A DNA stretch of 40,325 bases, from NCBI RefSeq assembly GCF_007556705.1, contig NZ_VJOL01000022.1:1-40325 (forward strand), read 5' to 3'. The position numbers were made by a program, and so were the translations under genes. Under the pieces are notes generated by a model. That model had not been told where the DNA came from. It saw nothing but the letters and a program-made list of their open reading frames with translations, and did not search any database. The stretch comes from Tepidimonas thermarum (GTDB lineage: Bacteria; Pseudomonadota; Gammaproteobacteria; Burkholderiales; Burkholderiaceae_C). Below, piece after piece: positions 32,581 through 40,325 of this stretch (the stretch's first letter is position 1; each line of letters starts with the position of its first letter).

Positions 32581-34131
32581 TCAACCGGCGGTGACGGCGA
32601 TGCCCTTGAACTCGCCGCTGGCAATGCGCTGGCGCCACTCGGCCGGGCCGCTTTCGTGCACGCTGGTGCCGCTGGCGTCCACCGCCACGGTCACCGGCAT
32701 GTCGCGAACCTCGAATTCGTAGATTGCCTCCATCCCCAGGTCTTCGAACGCGACCACGCGCGCGGCCTTGATCGCCTTGGCCACCAGGTAGGCAGCGCCC
32801 CCAACGGCCATCAGGTAGGCGCTGCGGTTGTCCTTGATCGCTTCGATCGCCACCGGTCCGCGCTCCGACTTGCCGATCATCGCAATCAGCCCGGTTTGCT
32901 CCAGCATCATGCGCGTGAACTTGTCCATGCGCGTGGCCGTCGTCGGGCCGGCGGGGCCCACCACCTCGTCACGGACCGGGTCCACCGGGCCGACGTAGTA
33001 GATGACGCGGTTGGTGAAGTCCACCGGCAGCTTCTCACCCTTGGCCAGCAGATCGGCGATGCGCTTGTGCGCGGCGTCGCGGCCGGTCAGCATCTTGCCG
33101 TTGAGCAGCAGCTTTTGCCCCACCTTCCACGACGCCACTTCCTCCTTGGTCAGGGTGTCGAGGTTGACACGCTTGGCGCTTTGCGTGTCGGGCGTCCAGG
33201 TCACGGCAGGCCAGTCTTCCAGCTTGGGCGGCTCCAGCTTGGCGGGGCCGCTGCCGTCGAGGTGGAAGTGCACGTGCCGCGTGGCCGCGCAGTTGGGGAT
33301 CATGGCCACCGGCAGGCTGGCCGCGTGCGTGGGGTAGTCCAGGATCTTGACGTCCACCACCGTCGTCAGCCCCCCCAGGCCTTGCGCGCCGATGCCCAGC
33401 GCGTTGACCTTCTCGTACAGCTCCAGCCGCAGTTCCTCCACGCGGGTCAGTGTGGCGCCGGCCTTCTTTTTGTCGATCAGCGCGTGGATGTCCACCGGCG
33501 CCATGAGCGCCTCTTTGGCCAACAGCATGGCCTTCTCGGGCGTGCCACCGATGCCGATGCCGAGGATGCCCGGCGGACACCAGCCTGCACCCATGGTGGG
33601 CACGGTCTTGAGCACCCAATCCACGATCGAGTCCGACGGGTTGAGCATGACCATCTTGGACTTGTTTTCCGAGCCACCGCCCTTGGCCGCGCAGATGACC
33701 TCGATGCCGTCACCGGGCACGATTTCGTAGTGCACCACGGCGGGGGTGTTGTCCTTGGTGTTTTTGCGCGCGCCGGCCGGGTCGGCCAGCACCGAGGCGC
33801 GCAGCGGGTTGTCCGGGTTGAGGTAGGCGCGGCGCACGCCCTCGTTGACCATCTCCTGCACGCTCATGGTTGCGTCGGGCCAGGTCACGTTCATGCCCAC
33901 CTTCAAAAACACCACCGCAATACCGGTGTCCTGGCAGATCGGGCGGTGGCCCTCGGCGCTCAGGCGGCTGTTGGTCAGGATTTGCGCGATCGCATCCTTG
34001 GCGGCGGGGCTTTGCTCACGCTCGTAGGCCTGCCCCAGCGCCTGGATGTAGTCGACGGGGTGGTAGAAGCTGATGTACTGGAAGGCGTCGGCGATCGACT
34101 GGATCAGGTCGTCCTGGCGGATGGCGGTCAT
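32581..34131 (-). CDS. fumarate hydratase, class I (iron-sulfur)
   Basis: Interconverts fumarate and malate in the TCA cycle with a [4Fe-4S] cluster. 516 aa, as for one-subunit class I fumarases. The three cluster-ligand cysteines are at C66 (PICQDTG), C185 (GAGWCPPG) and C281 (IPNCAATRH). The alpha-like N-terminal region has KDNTPAVVHYEIVPG and KGGGSENKSKM. The beta-like C-terminal region has LLNGKMLTGRDAAHKR and PVDPVRDEVVGPAGPTTATR. Followed by a UPF0114 gene upstream of its start in the same direction, with a 70-bp gap. Confidence 0.95.
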   Translation of the reverse strand: MTAIRQDDLIQSIADAFQYISFYHPVDYIQALGQAYEREQSPAAKDAIAQILTNSRLSAEGHRPICQDTGIAVVFLKVGMNVTWPDATMSVQEMVNEGVRRAYLNPDNPLRASVLADPAGARKNTKDNTPAVVHYEIVPGDGIEVICAAKGGGSENKSKMVMLNPSDSIVDWVLKTVPTMGAGWCPPGILGIGIGGTPEKAMLLAKEALMAPVDIHALIDKKKAGATLTRVEELRLELYEKVNALGIGAQGLGGLTTVVDVKILDYPTHAASLPVAMIPNCAATRHVHFHLDGSGPAKLEPPKLEDWPAVTWTPDTQSAKRVNLDTLTKEEVASWKVGQKLLLNGKMLTGRDAAHKRIADLLAKGEKLPVDFTNRVIYYVGPVDPVRDEVVGPAGPTTATRMDKFTRMMLEQTGLIAMIGKSERGPVAIEAIKDNRSAYLMAVGGAAYLVAKAIKAARVVAFEDLGMEAIYEFEVRDMPVTVAVDASGTSVHESGPAEWRQRIASGEFKGIAVTAG

Positions 34132-34201
34132 GGTGCAGGTCCTTGGTGTGACGCGGCCGGGGCGTTGCGCAGCGGCGCGCGGTGAGCGGGCGTGCGGCGC
34201 C

Positions 34202-34795
34202 TCAATGCGGCTCGTCGTCGCCCGGGTGGTGGATGAGTTTTTCGGTCAGGGCAATGGCCAGTGCGCTGAGCAAAAAGACCGCGTGGATCACGGTCTGCCA
34301 CAGCAGCACCTTTTCGGTGTAGTTGCCAGCGTTGATGAAGGTCTTGAGCAGGTGGATGGAACTGATGCCGATGATCGCGGTGGCGAGCTTGACCTTGAGC
34401 ACGCCGGCGTTGACGTGGTTGAGCCACTCCGGCTGATCCGGGTGCCCCTCCAGCCGCAGCCGGCTGACGAAGGTTTCGTACCCCCCCACGATGACCATGA
34501 TGAGCAGGTTGCTGATCATCACCACGTCGATGAGCGCCAGCACCACCAGCATGATGATGGTTTCGTTGAGGCCGTCCAGTGGCGCCGTGGGCACGTAGCC
34601 GATGCTGGTGACGAGCTTGTCCAGCGCGGCGCTGTTGCCGAACGCGGCCTCGATGAGGTGCACCAGCTCCACCCAAAAGTGGTACACGTACACCGCTTGC
34701 GCTACGATCAGGCCGATGTAGAGCGGCAACTGCAGCCAACGGCTGGCAAAGATCAGCTTGGGCAGTGGCGGAATGGGTTTGTGGATGTTGGCCAT
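34202..34795 (-). CDS. UPF0114/YqhA family membrane protein
   Basis: 197-aa inner-membrane protein with four hydrophobic segments (about 24-45, 83-105, 135-155 and 165-185). Family-typical sequences include [18 protein letters not shown] at the start and [20 protein letters not shown] in the middle, then [20 protein letters not shown]. The start is ATG 34795. The family has no firm function. It is divergent from the acetyl-CoA synthetase gene with a 150-bp gap, and precedes the fumarase gene in the same orientation, possibly as one transcript. Confidence 0.93.
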   Translation of the reverse strand: MANIHKPIPPLPKLIFASRWLQLPLYIGLIVAQAVYVYHFWVELVHLIEAAFGNSAALDKLVTSIGYVPTAPLDGLNETIIMLVVLALIDVVMISNLLIMVIVGGYETFVSRLRLEGHPDQPEWLNHVNAGVLKVKLATAIIGISSIHLLKTFINAGNYTEKVLLWQTVIHAVFLLSALAIALTEKLIHHPGDDEPH

Positions 34796-34944
34796 GGGAC
34801 GGATCACCTCGGCAAGGCGCGCCAATTGTAGTGGCGCGGCCCCGCGCGCCGCTGGTGCGTTTGCGTAAGGGCCTCGTCAGAGACCCGCTGCACAGTTCGC
34901 GGCTATCGTTGTCCCCACTCCAAACGTCCTGAGGAGACCCCGAC

Positions 34945-36939
<1,995 letters not shown>

Positions 36940-37051
36940 GCGCACGGATCGCATCGGCCGCGCCGCGCTGGTGGCGACGCGGTCGGCGCGCCGTCCCCGT
37001 GGACGGGCAGGGGGCGGCGGGCGTCGGCCGTATCCCTGCGGCGCCATCCCC

Positions 37052-37090
37052 AAAAAAGAGGCTCGCCACGGGGCGAGCCTGGCATTTTTT
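37052..37090. terminator. bidirectional intrinsic terminator
   Basis: A 9-bp perfect stem AGGCTCGCC (37059-37067) and GGCGAGCCT (37072-37080) with loop ACGG, preceded by an A-run (37052-37057) and followed by a T-run (37085-37090). It can end transcripts of acs from the left and of the cytochrome c gene from the right. Confidence 0.93.
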
Positions 37091-37153
37091 CGGTGCGCCG
37101 TGCGCCCGTGCCGACGTCCGGGGTGGTGACGCGCCGGGCGCTGGTGGTGCCGA

Positions 37154-37459
37154 TTACTTCAGGCTCAGCACCCAGGCCGCCAGCTTCTTGGCTTCGGCCT
37201 CGCTGACCTGCGGGTTGGCCGGCATCGGGATGGCGCCCCAGACGCCCGAGCCGCCCTTTTGAATCTTGGTGGCGAGCATGTCGACCGCCTTGGCGTCGCC
37301 GGCGTATTTCTTGGCCACGTCCTTGTACGCGGGGCCGACCAGCTTCTTGTCGGTCGCATGGCAGGCCATGCAGTTTTTGGCTTTTGCCAGGGCCTCGTCG
37401 GCCAACGCCGGGGCCGAGACGGCGGCAGCGGCGGCGAGGATCAGCAGTGCGCGTTTCAT
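37154..37459 (-). CDS. small monohaem cytochrome c (c-551-like)
   Basis: 101-aa periplasmic electron carrier. A signal peptide MKRALLILAAAAAVSAPALA is followed by the haem-binding CMACH (about 45-49), LVGPAYKDVAKKYAG and the distal ligand Met in IPMPANP. It ends AAWVLSL, as in the c8/c-551 family. AAGGA lies before the ATG at 37459. A -10-like TAGAAT lies upstream at the complement of 37520-37525. It shares the preceding terminator with acs. Redox partners are not indicated by neighbours. Confidence 0.95.
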   Translation of the reverse strand: MKRALLILAAAAAVSAPALADEALAKAKNCMACHATDKKLVGPAYKDVAKKYAGDAKAVDMLATKIQKGGSGVWGAIPMPANPQVSEAEAKKLAAWVLSLK

Positions 37460-37624
37460 GGTGCGGTTCCTTATGCCAAGTGGGGTTTGAATGTGGACAC
37501 GCAAGGCGCGTCGGTTAGGATTCTATCGGCGCGCATCCAGCGCACAATGCGCATTTACAGGTTGTTGCAACGGATACGTGTGACCGCGCACGCATCCCGG
37601 GCGCACGGCGATTGGGGGGTGGTC

Positions 37625-37864
37625 ATGGCGTTTTTGGTGTTGGGGGTGATCCTGCTGGTCCTCAAATGGGCCGAAGTTGCGTGGGTGGCGACGCTGCCCT
37701 GGGGCTGGGTGCTGGCACCCTTTGGGTTGGCGGCGCTGTGGTGGTGGTGGGCGGACTGGTCGGGCTACACGCGCCGGCAGGCCATGAAGCGCGAGGAGGC
37801 GCGCAAGGCCGCGCGCCTGGAAAAAGCGCGCGCCGATTTGCGTGCCCGCACGCCGCGCAGGTGA
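37625..37864 (+). CDS. small Trp-rich membrane protein
   Basis: 79-aa protein of the small Trp-rich type found in Burkholderiales (TIGR04438-like). Two hydrophobic segments: MAFLVLGVILLVLKW at the start and LAPFGLAALWWWWADWSG at 31-48, then a charged helical tail (RRQAMKREEARKAARLEKAR). An in-frame ATG at 37547 would add 26 basic residues, but a -10-like CACAAT overlaps that ATG. The start at 37625, preceded by a G-rich sequence, matches the family. The function is unknown. Confidence 0.85.
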   Translation: MAFLVLGVILLVLKWAEVAWVATLPWGWVLAPFGLAALWWWWADWSGYTRRQAMKREEARKAARLEKARADLRARTPRR

Positions 37865-37972
37865 TGGCGCGGCTGGCACAATAACCGCGCCGAATGCCAC
37901 CCGCCGACCGGCTGGCGCCGGTCGAGCGCCCCGTCCCGTTGGTTTTGCTTTGCCCGTCTGAGAGCGTCTACC

Positions 37973-39886
37973 ATGCCCATTTACCGTTCCCACACCACCA
38001 CCCACGGCCGCAACATGGCCGGCGCGCGCGCGCTCTGGCGCGCCACCGGCATGAAGGATGGCGACTTCGACAAGCCCATCATCGCCGTGGCCAACAGCTT
38101 CACGCAGTTCGTCCCGGGCCACGTGCACCTGAAGGACCTGGGCCAGCTCGTCGCGCGCGAGATCGAGGCCGCCGGCGGCGTGGCCAAGGAATTCAACACC
38201 ATCGCGGTCGATGATGGCATTGCCATGGGCCACGACGGCATGCTCTATTCCCTGCCCAGCCGCGAGCTGATCGCCGACAGCGTGGAGTACATGGTCAATG
38301 CGCACTGCGCCGATGCGCTGGTGTGCATCTCCAATTGCGACAAGATCACCCCCGGCATGCTGATGGCGGCGATGCGGCTCAACATCCCGACCGTGTTCGT
38401 CTCGGGCGGGCCGATGGAGGCTGGCAAGGTGCGGCTGGCGGTGCCGGGCGAGCAGACGGTGCAGATCAAAAAGCTCGACTTGGTCGATGCGATGGTGATG
38501 GCCGCCGATCCGCATGTCGATGACACCACCGTGGCCGAGGTGGAGCGCTCGGCGTGCCCGACCTGCGGTTCGTGCTCGGGCATGTTCACCGCCAACTCCA
38601 TGAACTGCCTGACCGAGGCGCTGGGCTTGAGCCTGCCCGGCAACGGCACGGTGTTGGCCACGCACGCCGACCGCGAACAGCTCTTTCGCCGCGCCGGGCG
38701 CCTGATCGTCGAACTGGCGCGTCGTTACTACGAGCAGGACGACGAGAGCGTGCTGCCGCGCTCGATCGCCACGTTCGAGGCGTTCGAAAACGCCATGTCG
38801 CTCGACATCGCCATGGGCGGCTCGACCAACACCGTGCTGCACCTGCTGGCCACCGCGCGCGAGGCGGAGGTCAACTTCACCATGGCCGACATCGACCGCC
38901 TCTCGCGCCGCGTGCCCACGCTGTGCAAGGTGGCGCCCAACACCAACAAGTACCACATCGAGGACGTGCACCGCGCCGGCGGCATCATGGGCATCCTGGG
39001 CGAGCTGGCGCGCGCCGGCCTGTTGCACACCTCGGCACGCACGGTGCACAGCCCGACCCTGGGCGATGCGCTGGCGCATTGGGACGTGATGGTGACCCCC
39101 TCGGAAGAGGTGCGCACCTTCTACCGTGCCGGCCCGGCGGGCATCCCGACGCAGCAGCCCTTTAGCCAGAGCACGCGCTGGCCGTCGTTGGACCTGGACC
39201 GCCAGGCGGGCTGCATCCGCTCGGTCGAGCACGCGTACTCCCAAGACGGCGGTCTGGCGGTGTTGTACGGCAACCTGGCGCAGGACGGTTGCATCGTCAA
39301 GACGGCCGGCATCGACGAGAGCATGTACGAGGTGGAGCAACTGCGCTACACCACCAGCGTGCCGACGTCGGTGCTGCGCGTCTTCGAAGGGCCGGCGCGG
39401 GTGTTCGAAAGCCAGGACGCGGCGGTGGAGGCGATTTTGGGCGATCAAATCCGCCCCGGTGACGTGGTGGTCATCCGCTACGAAGGCCCGCGCGGCGGCC
39501 CCGGCATGCAGGAGATGCTCTACCCGACGTCCTACCTCAAATCCAAGGGGCTGGGCAAGGTCTGCGCGCTGCTGACCGATGGGCGCTTCTCCGGGGGAAC
39601 GTCGGGGTTGTCGATCGGTCACGTGTCGCCGGAGGCGGCCGCCGGTGGCGTGATCGGCCTGGTGCGCGAGGGCGACCGGATTCGCATCGACGTCACGCGC
39701 CGTGCCATCGAGCTGATGGTGGACGACGCCGAGCTGCAACGGCGCCGGGCCGAGCAGGACGCCCTGGGCTGGAAGCCGGCCAAGCCGCGCAAGCGCAAGG
39801 TCTCCGCCGCGCTCAAGGCATACGCCATGCTGGCCATGAGCGCCGACAAGGGGGCGGTGCGGGACGTCTCCCGCCTGGGCGACTGA
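37973..39886 (+). CDS. ilvD: dihydroxy-acid dehydratase
   Basis: Dehydrates dihydroxyisovalerate and dihydroxymethylvalerate in valine and isoleucine synthesis. 637 aa, about 20 longer than E. coli IlvD. Iron-sulfur cysteines are visible at C122 (SNCDKITPG) and C195 ([12 protein letters not shown]). Other typical stretches are [46 protein letters not shown] and [20 protein letters not shown]. The C-terminal [20 protein letters not shown] is basic. A perfect 7-bp inverted repeat (GGCGCGG 37866-37872, CCGCGCC 37885-37891) lies about 80 bp upstream and may be the end of the preceding transcript. No attenuator-type leader peptide was seen. Confidence 0.96.
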   Translation: MPIYRSHTTTHGRNMAGARALWRATGMKDGDFDKPIIAVANSFTQFVPGHVHLKDLGQLVAREIEAAGGVAKEFNTIAVDDGIAMGHDGMLYSLPSRELIADSVEYMVNAHCADALVCISNCDKITPGMLMAAMRLNIPTVFVSGGPMEAGKVRLAVPGEQTVQIKKLDLVDAMVMAADPHVDDTTVAEVERSACPTCGSCSGMFTANSMNCLTEALGLSLPGNGTVLATHADREQLFRRAGRLIVELARRYYEQDDESVLPRSIATFEAFENAMSLDIAMGGSTNTVLHLLATAREAEVNFTMADIDRLSRRVPTLCKVAPNTNKYHIEDVHRAGGIMGILGELARAGLLHTSARTVHSPTLGDALAHWDVMVTPSEEVRTFYRAGPAGIPTQQPFSQSTRWPSLDLDRQAGCIRSVEHAYSQDGGLAVLYGNLAQDGCIVKTAGIDESMYEVEQLRYTTSVPTSVLRVFEGPARVFESQDAAVEAILGDQIRPGDVVVIRYEGPRGGPGMQEMLYPTSYLKSKGLGKVCALLTDGRFSGGTSGLSIGHVSPEAAAGGVIGLVREGDRIRIDVTRRAIELMVDDAELQRRRAEQDALGWKPAKPRKRKVSAALKAYAMLAMSADKGAVRDVSRLGD

Positions 39887-39894
39887 GGTGGCGC

Positions 39895-40131
39895 TCAGCC
39901 CGCGCTGCGTCGGCGTGTCCAGGCGGCGCGCAGCGCGATGGACAGCACCAGGACTTCCTCTTGCGTCAGATCCGGGAAGTGCTCCTTCACCCGCAGCGGC
40001 ACGTGGTGGGTGAGGGCCTGCCCGGCGATCCCCTGTCGGGGGTCCAGCAACGGCCGGCACAGTTCCAAGGCTTCTTCGAACACCGCCCGTACCCGGTGGT
40101 AGTGGCGCTGTTCAACGGTGCGGACATCCAT
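39895..40131 (-). CDS. hypothetical protein (78 aa)
   Basis: Short frame MDVRTVEQRHYHRVRAVFEE... ending AAWTRRRSAG, convergent with ilvD (8 bp between the stops). It is predicted mostly helical, with LKEHFPDLTQEEVLVLSIAL-type sequence (EHFPDLTQEEVLVLSIALR) in the second half. The start 40131 is the best ATG. No family recognised. Its plausible amino-acid composition and lack of Arg/Gly bias favour a real gene. Confidence 0.55.
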   Translation of the reverse strand: MDVRTVEQRHYHRVRAVFEEALELCRPLLDPRQGIAGQALTHHVPLRVKEHFPDLTQEEVLVLSIALRAAWTRRRSAG

Positions 40132-40325
40132 GGCATCCCTATATGGACGCCTCCCGTTTGCCAAGGACGATTTTTGGTGTGCTGGGACAGATAGGCTGCA
40201 GTTCTATATCCGGCCTGTTGTGCAGGAATAGACCTGCTGGCCCTGATGGAATCCGCTGACCCGCGCCTCATTCTCCTGAAGGACTCGAAGTCCTTGTAAG
40301 CCATACAGGCTTGGCGGGTCACGGT
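40132..40325. other. lower-GC tail of the window, nothing recognised
   Basis: 194 bp of visibly lower GC. It contains a perfect inverted repeat AAGGACT-CGA-AGTCCTT (40279-40295) and short open frames on both strands that run to the window edge. On the plus strand one frame gives LLALMESADPRLILLKDSKSL before a stop (about 40303). Too short to assign. Confidence 0.4.

Noticed and set aside
37547-37624. Upstream start for the small Trp-rich protein
   Set aside because: The ATG overlaps a -10-like CACAAT and adds residues unlike the family; the start at 37625 fits better.

Overview
The window looks like chromosome from a GC-rich betaproteobacterium, most likely order Burkholderiales (Comamonadaceae-like). 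The evidence is the strong G/C third-position bias, the ribF-ileS-lspA order, a small Trp-rich protein of a type I know from Burkholderiales, and the overall protein character. The genus cannot be fixed from the sequence. Nearly all of it is ordinary core genome. One lower-GC accessory segment (about 25.85-31.74 kb) lies between rsmB and a tRNA-Leu gene and is full of mobile and defence remnants.

Layout. 0-3.5 kb: a large MHYT-PAS-histidine kinase-receiver-Hpt hybrid sensor (minus). Its C-terminus overlaps a short plus-strand stretch that looks like the end of a different, beta-rich protein. 3.6-6.8 kb: modABC molybdate uptake (minus) with divergent modE; a palindrome sits where ModE should act. 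6.8-11.3 kb: ribF-ileS-lspA operon (minus). 11.3-14.1 kb: an HNH endonuclease-like protein and a 714-aa EF-hand/membrane protein of unknown function. 14.1-18.5 kb: a degraded lipid/alcohol catabolic region with a class-3 aldehyde dehydrogenase, an internally deleted GMC oxidoreductase pseudogene, and a pair of acyl-CoA dehydrogenases. Only one of the pair shows a catalytic Glu. 18.5-22.8 kb: purN, an exported or membrane-anchored alpha/beta hydrolase, an AraC regulator divergent from two small cupins, and a YqaA-type membrane protein. 22.8-25.8 kb: prfC and rsmB, divergent.

25.85-31.74 kb, the accessory segment: a phage terminase large-subunit remnant; an orphan XRE regulator with a tandem 11-bp repeat over its -10 box; a 928-residue MmeI-like (type IIL) restriction-modification gene broken by a single extra base; a 356-aa protein of unknown function translationally overlapped by a HicA-like 93-aa protein; about 450 bp with nothing recognisable; and a hicB pseudogene. 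tRNA-Leu(UAA) bounds it. No integrase or att duplication was found.

31.9-40.3 kb: a conserved hypothetical, class I fumarase, a UPF0114 membrane protein, acetyl-CoA synthetase, an intrinsic terminator, a monohaem cytochrome c, a small Trp-rich protein, ilvD and a short hypothetical gene.

The best candidate for something undescribed is the 356-aa/HicA-like pair, co-located with the XRE and MmeI-like genes. Two further points stand out: the half-active acyl-CoA dehydrogenase pair beside a GMC remnant, and five genes whose -10-like hexamers sit only 6-9 nt from the start codon, suggesting leaderless mRNAs.
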